Assembly: GCA_963724495.1 (NCBI GenBank) | Contig: CAVRUZ010000002.1 | Span: forward strand, 248,001 to 312,000 | Direction: 5' to 3' | Source of the DNA: CAVRUZ01 sp963724495 | GTDB lineage: Bacteria > Actinomycetota > Actinomycetes > Propionibacteriales > DAIQRJ01 | Length of the DNA stretch: 64,000 nt | Shown here: piece after piece, positions 52,316 through 61,526 of the stretch | How positions within the stretch are numbered: the stretch's first letter is position 1 | Layout of the letters: every line of letters starts with the position of its first letter | The notes under the pieces: generated by a model | Databases searched by the model: none | Told to the model about the DNA's origin: nothing | The model's input: only the letters and a program-made list of their open reading frames with translations | Translations under genes and position numbers: made by a program

Positions 52316-53281
52316 TCAGCGCAGGCCGATGGCGCGTGCCAGTCGCCGCAGAACCGGGCGGACGCGCCGGGCGACCGGCTCCGGTAGCCGGCCGAGCACT
52401 GTCTTGGACGCGCCGGCGAGCCGGTCGTTGAGGTCTGCGCTCCCTCGCGCCCGCCCGGTGCGTTCCCAGGCCCGCACGGGCACCGTGGTGACCGATGCCG
52501 GTGGCCCATAGAGCACAGCGACCGGGGCGTCCGGGACCGCGAAGAGCGACCCGCCCACCTCGAGCCACGCGTCGTAACCCGGAAAGCGCAGCGACAGCAC
52601 CCAGGTGTGGCCCGTGACCTTGGACTCGGGGACGGTCGCCTCGAGGACTCCGGTGGCATCGACGACGGCGGTCGCCTTGACCGTGCGCAAGCCGTCCTGC
52701 AAGCGAAGCTCGATCCCGGTGGCACCTGCCGGCAGCTGCTGGAGGTCGAGCCGGACCCTGATCGTTCCCTTCGCCCGGTCCCGTACCGCGATCGTGCGGA
52801 CGGTGTCGAGTCGCAACTGGTGTTGCGGCCTGGCCCGCTCCGCACCGACCAGCAGCGCGAGACCTCCTTCGGCGGTCATGTACGGCGTGAGCACGACCTC
52901 ACCGAGTGCGACGTGCGCCTCGGCCAGCTCACCGAGTGCGCCGACGGGGACCTCGAGGCGCTGCTGCCGCACACCGTGGGAGCCGGCGACCGAGACCTGG
53001 ACGTCGTAATGGCCCGCCGCCAACTCGCGACCCGCCGAGGTCGGTCGGCCGTCGTCGAGCCCGAGGGCCAGCTCGACCGCGCCATCGGCCTCGTCGACGG
53101 GCATCGTCCAGTCCGACGTGGTCCCGCGCCGTCGCAGGACCACGCTCACCTCGCCCGCTCCCGCATCGCCGACGATCTCGACCTGGAGCCGCCATGCCTC
53201 GACGTCGATCGACATGGCCGTGAGCATCGGCTTCCAGGGCAGGATCGGTGACAGGGCGGCTTCGACGTACGTGCTGGTCAC
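52316..53281 (-). CDS. Hypothetical protein, probably rich in beta strands
   Basis: 321 residues from the GTG at 53281 (open further upstream). No known domain is recognised. It begins TSTYVEAALSPILPWKPMLT and has alternating hydrophobic residues over two comparable parts (for example SVVLRRRGTTSDWTMPVDEAD and VAVRDRAKGTIRVRLDLQQLP-like stretches), which suggests immunoglobulin-like or carbohydrate-related beta domains, then an Arg-rich C-terminus (RRVRPVLRRLARAIGLR) that may bind membrane or nucleic acid. The neighbour is a methyltransferase-like gene. Function unknown. Confidence 0.65.
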   Translation of the reverse strand: MTSTYVEAALSPILPWKPMLTAMSIDVEAWRLQVEIVGDAGAGEVSVVLRRRGTTSDWTMPVDEADGAVELALGLDDGRPTSAGRELAAGHYDVQVSVAGSHGVRQQRLEVPVGALGELAEAHVALGEVVLTPYMTAEGGLALLVGAERARPQHQLRLDTVRTIAVRDRAKGTIRVRLDLQQLPAGATGIELRLQDGLRTVKATAVVDATGVLEATVPESKVTGHTWVLSLRFPGYDAWLEVGGSLFAVPDAPVAVLYGPPASVTTVPVRAWERTGRARGSADLNDRLAGASKTVLGRLPEPVARRVRPVLRRLARAIGLR

Positions 53282-53522
53282 GTGTCGCTCCAGGGTCGAC
53301 GACGGCTGCTGTGCTTGCCCCGTTCGGCGGTGTCGGAGGGCGGGGCTCCCGGCCGGGCCGGTCAGATCGAGCGGGGTGGAGGCACTGTAGCCACGCGGGC
53401 GGAGGTCCCCGATGCCGCGACCCGCCGCCGGTATCGTCGCGGCCAGCCGGCAGGACCGTCGAGCGGCCGGCCCGAGTCTGCGAGCCACCTATCGGCGCCT
53501 TCGTGCCCGCCCTGGAGTCGCC

Positions 53523-56500
53523 TTGTACCTGAAGAGCCTCACCGTCCGGGGATTCAAGTCCTTCGCGTCCACCACCACGCTGCACTTCGAGCCGGGGATC
53601 ACCGCCGTGGTGGGGCCCAACGGGGCAGGCAAGTCCAACGTGGTCGACGCGATCGCCTGGGTGATGGGCGAGCAGGGGGCCAAGAGCCTTCGTGGCGGCA
53701 AGATGGAAGACGTCATCTTCGCCGGCACCTCAGGACGGCCACCGCTTGGCCGCGCCGAGGTCGTGCTGACCGTCGACAACAGCGACGGCGCCCTGCCGAT
53801 CGACTACAGCGAAGTGACGATCAGCCGGATCATGTTCCGCAGCGGGGGCTCGGAGTACGCCATCAACGGCTCGCCCTGCCGGCTTCTCGACGTGCAGGAA
53901 CTGCTGTCGGACTCCGGCATCGGCCGCGAGATGCACGTCATCGTCGGCCAGGGCCAGCTCGACGAGGTCCTGCGTGCCACCCCCGAGGAACGTCGAGGCT
54001 TCATCGAGGAAGCCGCCGGGGTGTTGAAGCACCGCAAGCGCAAGGAGAAGGCGCTGCGCAAGCTCGACGCCACCGAGGCCAACCTGCACCGGCTGTCGGA
54101 CCTCCTGACCGAGCTCCGGCGCTCGCTCAAGCCGCTCGGCCGACAGGCCGAGGTGGCACGCCGAGCAGTGACCATCCAGGCCGACGTCCGCGACGCGAGA
54201 CTGCGCCTGCTCGCCGACGACGCCCACCGGCTGTCCACCGAGCGTGAGCGCGACAACGAGCAGGAGCAGGCCGTGCGCGCCGAGCGGGAACTCGTCGACG
54301 CCCAGCTCGAGCGCCTGCGCCGGGAGCTCGACGCGGACGAGAACGCACTCGCCCGCGAGTCCGACGTCCAGCGCGCAGCCGACAACGTGTACTTCGGACT
54401 TGCCGCTGTCGCCGAGCGCCTCCGCGGCATCCGTCAGCTCGCGGTCGAGCGGGTCCGGCAGGATCCCGCCGACGAACCGGTCCCGACGAGCGGGCACGAC
54501 CCCGACGAACTCGAACAGCAGGCCAGGGAGGCGGCGGAGGTCGAGCACCGGCTCCGCCGCGAGCTGAGCGCGCACTCGGCCGCCCTGGGGCGAGCGATCG
54601 CGGATCGGCAGGCGGCCGAGGAGGCCTACACCGCTGAGGATCGCCGGGTGGCCGACGAACTCCGGGCGGCGGCCGACCGCCGGGAAGGGCTGGCCCGGCT
54701 CGCGGGTCAGGTCCAGGCGGTCAACGAGCGCATCACCCGCCGGGCCCGCGATGTCGCCCGGCTGACCGAGGCTGCCGACGCCGCCAAGCTGTGGGCGGAG
54801 GCCGCGGCCAGGGAGTTCACCGCCCTGGAGACCAGGATCGCCGGACTCGACGCCGGCGAAGAGGACCTCGACTCCGCACACGAGACCGCGCTCGCCCGGC
54901 TGACCGAGGTGACCGACCGGTTGGAAGGGCTCGCTGAACAGGAGCGGGTGTGCGAGCAGCGCCGGGTCGCGCTGACGGCCCGGCTGGAAGCACTTGAACA
55001 GAACCTCGACCGCGGAGACGGTGGCGCCGCCCTGATGGACGGGCAGGCAGCCGACCGCGGCGTCCTCGGCACGGTCGCATCGCTCCTGCAGGTGCGGGAG
55101 GGGTTCGAGGCCGCCGTGTCCGCGGCCCTCCGCGAGGCCGCCGACGCCATCGCGGTGGACTCGCTCGACTCGGCCGTCGCGGCCATGCGATCACTCAAGT
55201 CCGGCGACTCCGGCCGGGCCGCCCTGGTGTTCGGTGCGGCCGCGCCGGCCTCGGAGAGCATCGGTGACTTGCCGCCCGGCGCGCGGCCGCTCGCCGACAT
55301 GGTCGAGCCAACCGGTGACGTGGGCGCCGCCGTGGTCGCGCTGCTCGCCGATGTGGCGGTGGTCGACGACGGCCTCGACAGCGCCCGGTCGGTTGCCTCG
55401 GCCCGTCCCGATCTCACCGTGGTCACGCTCGAGGGCGATCTGCTGTCCGCGCGTCTCGCCGTCGGCGGATCGTCGGCAGCGCCGTCGCTGGTGCAGGTCC
55501 AGGCGGCGGTCGACCAGGCCCGGACCGCGCTGGACGCCACCGAACACGACCTGCAGCGACTCCGGTTCGAGACCGCCGAGCTCAGCAGTGAGCGGGAGGC
55601 CGCCGACGGCCAGGTCCAGCAGGCGCTGGGCAACCTGCACACCTCCGACGCCGAGATGGCGGCGATCGCCGACCAGCTCGCCCACCTGCAGTCGGCCGCA
55701 CGGACCGCCCACACCGACGCCGACCGGGCGGCGGCGGCAGTGGCGGACGCCGAGCAGGCGCAGGAGAACGACCGAGCGCGGGTGTCCGACCTGTCCCGAC
55801 GGCTGGCCGCTGCCGAGGACCAGCCCGACGTCGAGCCCGGCACCCAACGGCGCGACGAGCTCGCACTCGCCGCCACTGCGGCCAGGGCAGGTGAAGTGGA
55901 TGCCCGCCTCACCCTTCGAGCCGGCGAGGAGCGCGGGAGTGCGCTGTTCGGCCAGGCCGACTCGTTGCGGCAGGCTGCGGCAGCCGAACGGGCCGCCCGC
56001 GACCAAGCGGCCCTGGTCATCGCTGCGCGCCGGCACGCCGCCGACGTCGGCCGCGCGGTGCGATCGGAGTGCGACGAGCTGCAGGCCGGGCTGAGCCTGC
56101 ACCTGGCCGCCGCCGCCAACGCGCGCGACCGGGTCGCCGCCGAGCGGGCCCAGCGGAAGGGACGGCTGACCGAGCAGCGACTCCAGGTGCAGGCAGCAGC
56201 CGACCGGCAGAGCCAGCTCACCGACACGATCCACGCGGCCGACGTGCTCCGGGCCGAACAGCGATTGCGGCTGGAGCAGCTCGCCGAGCGGGCTCAAGAC
56301 GAACACGGTCTGAGCCTCGAGGTGCTGATGGCCGACTACGGACCGCACGTCGAGATCCCCGTCGCCAGTCTGAGTGAGGCTGGCGGGCCCGCCCAGATCG
56401 AGACCGACGACGCGGGCGAGGACGAGGCCCAGACGTCGATCCCGTTCGTGCGCGCCGAGCAGGAACAGCGGCTACGCCGGGCCGAACGCGAACTCGGCCA

Positions 56501-57122
56501 GCTCGGCCGGGTCAACCCGCTTGCGCTGGAGGAGTTCCGGGCGATGGAGGAGCGGCACGCCTTCCTGTCCGACCAGCTCGAGGACCTGCGCAAGACCCGC
56601 ACCGACCTGCTGTCGATCATCGACGAGGTGGACGACCGGGTGCAGCAGGTCTTCGCCGAAGCCTTCGCCGACGTGGAGGCGCAGTTCGAGACGACCTTCG
56701 CCCGGTTGTTCCCCGGTGGCGAGGGGCGGCTGATCCTCACCGAGCCGAACGACCTGCTCGCGACCGGGATCGAGGTGGAGGCGCGTCCTCCCGGCAAGAA
56801 GGTCAAGCGGCTCTCGCTGCTCTCCGGCGGCGAGCGATCGTTGGTGGCGGTCGCCTTCCTGGTGGCACTGTTCAAGGCTCGGCCGAACCCGTTCTACATC
56901 CTCGACGAGGTGGAGGCCGCCCTCGACGACACCAACCTCGGCCGGCTGCTGGAGATCTACGAGGAGCTGCGCCAGAACAGCCAGCTGCTGGTGATCACGC
57001 ACCAGAAGCGGACGATGGAGGTCGCCGACGCCCTCTACGGGGTGTCGATGCGGGGCGACGGGGTGTCGGAAGTGATCAGTCAGCGGTTGCGGGCTGTTCC
57101 GGCTCCGGTGCCGGCGCGGTAG
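53523..57122 (+). CDS. smc: Chromosome segregation protein SMC
   Basis: 1199 residues from a TTG at 53523 (GGAG nine bases before); no in-frame ATG or GTG exists at the conserved N-terminus. The ATPase head begins YLKSLTVRGFKSFASTTTLHFEPG, with Walker A GPNGAGKSN near residue 34. Two long coiled coils flank a hinge around residues 500-640. The C-terminal head has the ABC signature LLSGGERSLVAVAFL and Walker B PFYILDEVEAALDD. With ScpA/ScpB (not in this window) it organises and segregates chromosomes. ftsY lies about 660 bases downstream, as in Mycobacterium. Confidence 0.97.
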   Translation: MYLKSLTVRGFKSFASTTTLHFEPGITAVVGPNGAGKSNVVDAIAWVMGEQGAKSLRGGKMEDVIFAGTSGRPPLGRAEVVLTVDNSDGALPIDYSEVTISRIMFRSGGSEYAINGSPCRLLDVQELLSDSGIGREMHVIVGQGQLDEVLRATPEERRGFIEEAAGVLKHRKRKEKALRKLDATEANLHRLSDLLTELRRSLKPLGRQAEVARRAVTIQADVRDARLRLLADDAHRLSTERERDNEQEQAVRAERELVDAQLERLRRELDADENALARESDVQRAADNVYFGLAAVAERLRGIRQLAVERVRQDPADEPVPTSGHDPDELEQQAREAAEVEHRLRRELSAHSAALGRAIADRQAAEEAYTAEDRRVADELRAAADRREGLARLAGQVQAVNERITRRARDVARLTEAADAAKLWAEAAAREFTALETRIAGLDAGEEDLDSAHETALARLTEVTDRLEGLAEQERVCEQRRVALTARLEALEQNLDRGDGGAALMDGQAADRGVLGTVASLLQVREGFEAAVSAALREAADAIAVDSLDSAVAAMRSLKSGDSGRAALVFGAAAPASESIGDLPPGARPLADMVEPTGDVGAAVVALLADVAVVDDGLDSARSVASARPDLTVVTLEGDLLSARLAVGGSSAAPSLVQVQAAVDQARTALDATEHDLQRLRFETAELSSEREAADGQVQQALGNLHTSDAEMAAIADQLAHLQSAARTAHTDADRAAAAVADAEQAQENDRARVSDLSRRLAAAEDQPDVEPGTQRRDELALAATAARAGEVDARLTLRAGEERGSALFGQADSLRQAAAAERAARDQAALVIAARRHAADVGRAVRSECDELQAGLSLHLAAAANARDRVAAERAQRKGRLTEQRLQVQAAADRQSQLTDTIHAADVLRAEQRLRLEQLAERAQDEHGLSLEVLMADYGPHVEIPVASLSEAGGPAQIETDDAGEDEAQTSIPFVRAEQEQRLRRAERELGQLGRVNPLALEEFRAMEERHAFLSDQLEDLRKTRTDLLSIIDEVDDRVQQVFAEAFADVEAQFETTFARLFPGGEGRLILTEPNDLLATGIEVEARPPGKKVKRLSLLSGGERSLVAVAFLVALFKARPNPFYILDEVEAALDDTNLGRLLEIYEELRQNSQLLVITHQKRTMEVADALYGVSMRGDGVSEVISQRLRAVPAPVPAR

Positions 57123-57333
57123 GCGACGCGATCCGGTAGGTGCCGCTGAACCTGCCCGTCCCGGTGTCGAGCTCGAGCTCGAACGGTGGAGCGCCCTGAC
57201 CGGCCTGCTGGCGGTTGGTCTTCTGCCGCCGCCGCTCGGCTGCCAGGTGTCGGTTGCCCGGGTCGAAGATCGACGCCAGGTCGACGAGGCCGTCGCCGAG
57301 GCCGCTGCTGCTGCGCCCCGATCCGCCGAACAT
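57076..57333 (-). CDS. Small DUF6191-like protein
   Basis: 85 residues. GLVDLASIFDPGNRHLAAERRRQ and APPFELELDTGTGRFSGTYRI follow the pattern of small actinobacterial proteins of the DUF6191 type (FNPxxRHxxEQxxR, then a Gly-x-x-x-Leu-D tail). The function is unknown. The last 47 bases overlap the end of smc on the opposite strand. Family assignment is from memory and moderately secure. Confidence 0.55.
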   Translation of the reverse strand: MFGGSGRSSSGLGDGLVDLASIFDPGNRHLAAERRRQKTNRQQAGQGAPPFELELDTGTGRFSGTYRIASPTAPAPEPEQPATAD

Positions 57334-57493
57334 GGGCCCAGCCTAGGCCGACCGTGTCGAACGACACGTCCGCGGTGGCGCCGATGTGCCCATGCACGGG
57401 TGTCCCTTCTGCGACACTTTGGGGTGGGCTCCGCGTGGGGCCCACTCGAACGTGCACACAAACGCCAGAGAACCCAAACGCAGAGAAAGCAGA

Positions 57494-57697
57494 GTGAACG
57501 TGACGGCAATCGTGATCGGCCTCGCGCTGACCGTGGTTGTGGCCGTGGTGGTGGTCGTCTTCACCGCCTACCCCAGCCGCGGGCGGAAGGTACCCAAGGC
57601 TGCCTGGGTCAACAACGCCGTCGACCGGATCACCGACAGAATGCCTGCCGAGGTCGCCGAGGAGTTTCGCTCCACCGAGACCTCCAGCCGCCGCTGA
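57494..57697 (+). CDS. Small single-pass membrane protein
   Basis: 67 residues from a GTG at 57494 (or GTG at 57500). One strong hydrophobic helix (AIVIGLALTVVVAVVVVVF) is followed by a basic segment (SRGRKVPKAAW) and an amphipathic acidic tail. The topology resembles other small membrane proteins encoded near ftsY, but no family is recognised. It lies between smc and ftsY, on the same strand as both. Confidence 0.55.
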   Translation: MNVTAIVIGLALTVVVAVVVVVFTAYPSRGRKVPKAAWVNNAVDRITDRMPAEVAEEFRSTETSSRR

Positions 57698-57783
57698 TCG
57701 AGGACCGCCCCGTCGCACCCCTGACGGAGGCCTGACCCTCCGGCGGTCATGACGGGCCGCATGATCTGAGACACTTGCTCGTT

Positions 57784-58956
57784 GTGTGGAACAACATCCT
57801 CTATGCCGTCGTCGCGCTGATCCTGATCGCCGGCGTCACCGCCGGACTCGTCGTCTCGACCCGCCGTCGCCGACCGGCAGAGCTGGACAAGACCACGGCG
57901 CCCGAGGTCACGAGACGCCCGGCGGGACCCGACGAGGCCGCCACCGACGCGACTCCCTCGGCCCCCGCTCCTGGCGGCGTGATCGTCGACGAGGCGCCCG
58001 AGGTCGCCGCCCCCGAGACGGTCCTGGACCGTCCGGAGAAGGCGGGCGACAGGTGGCGCCGCCTGCGCGCCCGTCTTGCCGGTTCGCAGAGCGCCTTCGG
58101 CCGGAACCTCATGTCCCTGCTCAGCCGGGACACGCTCGACGAGCAGACGTGGGAAGAGCTCGAGGACACGCTGATCAGCGCCGACATCGGGGTCGGTCTC
58201 AGCACCCAGATCGTCGACGGCCTGCGTCGGCGGGCACAGGTGGACGGCTTCGCGACACCCGACCAGGCCCGGGCGGCCTTGCGCGAGGAACTGCTGGCGG
58301 TGATCGACCCCGACGTCGACCGGTCGCTCGCGGTCGAGCGCCACGACGGCAAGCCCGCCGTGGTGATGGTCGTCGGGGTGAACGGCAACGGCAAGACCAC
58401 GCTGTGCGGCCGCCTCGCCCGGGTGCTCGTGGCCGACGACAAGGACGTGCTCATGGGCGCCGCGGACACCTTCCGCGCGGCCGCGGTCGAGCAACTGCAG
58501 ACGTGGGGCGATCGGGTAGGTGTCGGCGTGGTGCGCGGGCCGGAGGGAAGCGATCCCGCCAGCGTGGCGTTCGACGCGGTCAAGGCCGGCATCGAGGGCG
58601 AGTGCGACGTGGTGATCATCGACACCGCCGGACGCCTGCACACCAAGTCCGGCCTGATGGACGAGCTGGGCAAGGTCAAGCGGGTGGCCGAGCGACAGGC
58701 CGAGGTCACCGAGGTCCTGCTCGTGCTCGATGCCACCACCGGCCAGAACGGCCTGGTGCAGGCGCGCGTGTTCCGGGAGGTGGTCGACATCACCGGGATA
58801 GCACTGACCAAGCTCGACGGCTCGGCGAAGGGCGGCATCGTGTTCGCCGTGCAGAACGAGCTCGGCGTGCCGGTGAAGCTCGTCGGCCTCGGCGAGGGAC
58901 CCGACGACCTGGCACCGTTCGACCCGCGGCAGTTCGTCGACGAACTCGTGGGCTGA
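57784..58956 (+). CDS. ftsY: Signal recognition particle receptor FtsY
   Basis: 390 residues from a GTG at 57784 (a TTG three codons earlier is possible). An N-terminal hydrophobic segment (NILYAVVALILIAGVTAGLVV) precedes a variable linker, the four-helix N domain (about 100-190) and the SRP-type GTPase G domain: GVNGNGKTTLCGRLA (P loop) near residue 200, AADTFRAAAVEQL, DTAGRLH (G3) near 280 and TKLDGSAKGGIVF (G4) near 345. It docks ribosome-SRP complexes at the membrane for co-translational insertion. Confidence 0.96.
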   Translation: MWNNILYAVVALILIAGVTAGLVVSTRRRRPAELDKTTAPEVTRRPAGPDEAATDATPSAPAPGGVIVDEAPEVAAPETVLDRPEKAGDRWRRLRARLAGSQSAFGRNLMSLLSRDTLDEQTWEELEDTLISADIGVGLSTQIVDGLRRRAQVDGFATPDQARAALREELLAVIDPDVDRSLAVERHDGKPAVVMVVGVNGNGKTTLCGRLARVLVADDKDVLMGAADTFRAAAVEQLQTWGDRVGVGVVRGPEGSDPASVAFDAVKAGIEGECDVVIIDTAGRLHTKSGLMDELGKVKRVAERQAEVTEVLLVLDATTGQNGLVQARVFREVVDITGIALTKLDGSAKGGIVFAVQNELGVPVKLVGLGEGPDDLAPFDPRQFVDELVG

Positions 58957-59041
58957 CGCCGGCAGCCTGCTGCGGACCGAAACTGTCCGCTGGCCCCGGA
59001 CTTCGCTTGTGGAGCGAAGAAATCCCACGCAGGGTTCGGCC

Positions 59042-59467
59042 ATGACCTACACGTTCCAGGTGACCTTCGACTCCCGCGAACCGCACACTCAGGCCGACTG
59101 GTGGGCCGAGACCCTTGGCTGGCAGGTCGAGCCGTCGAACGAGGACTTCATCCGCTCGATGGTCGACCAGGGGATGGCCACCGAGGACGACACCACCACC
59201 CACAACGGCGTGTTGGTGTGGAAGGCAGGGGCTGCACTTCAGCCGCCTGAGCCGGGTGCGCCACGCGTCCTGTTCCAGTGGGTGCCGGAGGGAAAGACCG
59301 TCAAGAACCGCGTGCACCTCGACATCCGGATCGGTGCCGACGATCTCGACACCGTCGTTGCGCGGCTCGCCGGTCGCGGCGCAACCGAACTGCACCGCGG
59401 CAACCAGGGACCCTCGGTGTGGGTGACGATGACCGACCCAGAAGGCAACGAGTTCTGCGTCGGCTGA
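59042..59467 (+). CDS. VOC superfamily protein
   Basis: 141 residues from the ATG at 59042. Glyoxalase-like fold with TFQVTFDSREPHTQADWWAETLG at the start, KNRVHLDIRIGADDL in the middle and TMTDPEGNEFCVG at the end, where DPEGNEFC is the characteristic loop. Metal ligands and substrate cannot be assigned. It is the commonest kind of small actinobacterial VOC protein. Confidence 0.87.
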   Translation: MTYTFQVTFDSREPHTQADWWAETLGWQVEPSNEDFIRSMVDQGMATEDDTTTHNGVLVWKAGAALQPPEPGAPRVLFQWVPEGKTVKNRVHLDIRIGADDLDTVVARLAGRGATELHRGNQGPSVWVTMTDPEGNEFCVG

Positions 59468-59488
59468 CGATCCGGCTCACTCGGCCGG

Positions 59489-59509
59489 TAGGCGCCGGCT
59501 CGGCGCCTA
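59489..59509. terminator. Hairpin between the VOC and oxidoreductase genes
   Basis: TAGGCGCC (59489-59496) and GGCGCCTA (59502-59509) form a perfect 8-bp stem with loop GGCTC. It lies between two convergent genes, 21 bases after the VOC stop and 40 bases from the oxidoreductase stop, so it may terminate both. Confidence 0.5.
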
Positions 59510-59549
59510 AGGCAACTCGGCCGACCGACCGGGTCGCTCGGACACTCAG

Positions 59550-60701
59550 TCAGTCGAGCGGGGGCCGCTCGAACGTTGTCGTGAGCACCTGGGTCTGCCC
59601 GATGTCTGCCGCCCGGAGGCCGGACTCGATGATCTCGATCACGTGCCGCGCGTGCTCGGCGGTCACGGGCGAGGGCTTTCCTTCGCGGACCCAGTCGACG
59701 AGCTGCATGACGTCCTCGTACACGTGCGCCTCGTCCATGCCGATGTGGTCGCCGACCACGTGCGGCAGCGTCGCCTGCGCGCCGGCCACGCCGCCGCCGT
59801 GCTCGTCGGCCAGCGGCTTCAACGGGTAGTCCAGCGGCTCGCCGTCGAGAGCGAAGCCGTCGATCGTTCCGCCCGTGCCGAAGTACCTGCCGGAGAACCA
59901 GATGTTGTCGCCGCCGGCGGCGGTGCCGTAGGCGAGGGCGAACAGGCTGGACCCGAAGTCGATCAGGATGCCGGTGTTGTCGTGTGCCTCCGTCACGATC
60001 CGCTCGCCCTTGAACTCCCGCTCGGGCACGGCGATCCCCGAGAACGCCGTGACCCGCTTGGCCGGTCCGAGGACGCTCGTGAGCCCGTGCAGGGAGTAGA
60101 CGGTCATGTCGTAGAGCGGGCCGCCGCCGGGTACGCGGAAGTACCAGGCGGGGTTGATGTCGGCGAGACTCCCGCCGGACTGACGCTCCGGCTCGTCGAG
60201 GTGGTAGGTCCCGAAGGCCGCGCCGGCGATCGCCCAGGTGGGGATGCCGATCCGGCCGTCCGCGATCGCCTTGCGCACAGCCTGCACCTGCGGGCGCAGC
60301 ACCTCGCCCGGCGAGGCGACGATCTTGAGGTCAGAGGCAGCCGCCAGGTCGATGAGCTCGGTGGCCTCGTCGGTGGTGGTGGTGAGCGTCTTGTTCACGT
60401 GCAGGTGCTTGCCGGCCGTCAACGCCTGCTTGCCCTGCTCGTGGTGCAGCCCGATCGGCGAGGCGATCGTCACCGCGTCGACCTCGTCGTTGGCCAGGAG
60501 ATCGGCGTACTCGGTGTAGGCCGACGGGATGCCGAACGCATCCGCAACCGACTGGGCCCGCCCCGGCACGGGGTCGCAGATCGCCTGGATGCGCACGCGA
60601 TCGGCCACATCGGGAAGGCTCAGGTGCGGGACGATGCCGCGCTGGGCGATGGTGCCGGCGCCGACGACGCCGATCCGGACGGGAGCTGAAGTCGAAGCCA
60701 T
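59550..60701 (-). CDS. Gfo/Idh/MocA family oxidoreductase
   Basis: 383 residues from the ATG at 60701. The N-terminal Rossmann fold shows VRIGVVGAGTIAQRGIVPHLS, EYADLLANDEVDAVTIASPI and the substrate-site motif GKHLHVNKTLTTTTDEA (EKP-like, here NKT). The C-terminal beta-sheet domain contains GGPLYDMTVYSLHGLTSVLGP, with the catalytic His-Asp region. Members oxidise sugars, inositols or related alcohols with NAD(P). Substrate unknown; no sugar-uptake genes lie beside it. Confidence 0.9.
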   Translation of the reverse strand: MASTSAPVRIGVVGAGTIAQRGIVPHLSLPDVADRVRIQAICDPVPGRAQSVADAFGIPSAYTEYADLLANDEVDAVTIASPIGLHHEQGKQALTAGKHLHVNKTLTTTTDEATELIDLAAASDLKIVASPGEVLRPQVQAVRKAIADGRIGIPTWAIAGAAFGTYHLDEPERQSGGSLADINPAWYFRVPGGGPLYDMTVYSLHGLTSVLGPAKRVTAFSGIAVPEREFKGERIVTEAHDNTGILIDFGSSLFALAYGTAAGGDNIWFSGRYFGTGGTIDGFALDGEPLDYPLKPLADEHGGGVAGAQATLPHVVGDHIGMDEAHVYEDVMQLVDWVREGKPSPVTAEHARHVIEIIESGLRAADIGQTQVLTTTFERPPLD

Positions 60702-60767
60702 CCGCGAGAGCGTAGAGGTCGTCCCATCCGCCGCCGATGGAGGGCCGGGAGCCCTATCCTCGCGGCC

Positions 60768-61388
60768 ATGCCCGAGCCGCCCGCCGCCGACGACGGGCGT
60801 CGGCCGACCCCGCGCGAGACCTGGGCGGCGTTGGCGCGCGAGGTCGGGGAGCCAGAGGCGGCCAGGCGTTGTGTCGCCATGCTGACCGCCGACAGCCCCG
60901 GCGACGTGGCCGACACCCTCCGCAGGCTCGGCGACACCGCGCCGCAAGCCCTGAGGCCCGACAGCCCGTGGAAGCCCTACTGGGTGCGGTCCTGGGGTGC
61001 GCGCGGACTCCTGTACGTGTGGGACGAGTCCTGCGCCCCGTCGGTCGTCCAGGGGTTGGCTGACGAGCACTGGCGGGTGGCCGAGATGTGCGTCAAGGTC
61101 TGCGCCCGGCGGGAGATCGGGAGCGGCGGTCCCGGCGTCGCCGCCCTCGCCGGCCACGACCTTCCCCGCGTCCGGTCGGCCGTCGCCCGGGCGCTCGGCC
61201 TGATCGGGGACACCGAGCACGAGGCTGTCCTGCGTCGTCTGCGCGACGATGCGGATCGGTCGGTCCAGGCCGCGGCCGAGACTGCGCTGGCCCGCATGGC
61301 GTCCGTCTCGATCTCCAGGGGACGGATGACGGTCCGCGCCGCTAGCTGCGAGGACTCAGGCGCGGAAGGACAGCTTCGATTGCGCTGA
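60768..61388 (+). CDS. HEAT-repeat-like protein
   Basis: 206 residues of mainly helical sequence. Repeating units such as HWRVAEMCVKVCARREIG, LPRVRSAVARALGLIGD and DRSVQAAAETALARMASV, each of about 30 residues, fit HEAT (PBS-lyase-type) repeats, which usually mediate protein interactions. The N-terminal third has PWKPYWVRSWGARGLLYVWDES. It is divergent from the oxidoreductase with 66 bases between; function is unknown. Confidence 0.75.
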   Translation: MPEPPAADDGRRPTPRETWAALAREVGEPEAARRCVAMLTADSPGDVADTLRRLGDTAPQALRPDSPWKPYWVRSWGARGLLYVWDESCAPSVVQGLADEHWRVAEMCVKVCARREIGSGGPGVAALAGHDLPRVRSAVARALGLIGDTEHEAVLRRLRDDADRSVQAAAETALARMASVSISRGRMTVRAASCEDSGAEGQLRLR

Positions 61389-61526
61389 AAAGGTGCCTCA
61401 GGCCGCTCGATTCGGCCCTTGAGTGACCGCATCGGGCGTTGAGCGGCACGTTCTCAGCGCCCATGGCCGACCGACCGGCATGCTGCCGGCCGATTCGGGC
61501 CCAGCCGAGGAGGACGCTGGCCGCCC

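Noticed and set aside
54707..56227. A 506-codon open frame on the minus strand opposite smc
   Set aside because: Its Ser/Arg/Ala composition reflects the reverse complement of the smc coiled coil; no domain is visible.
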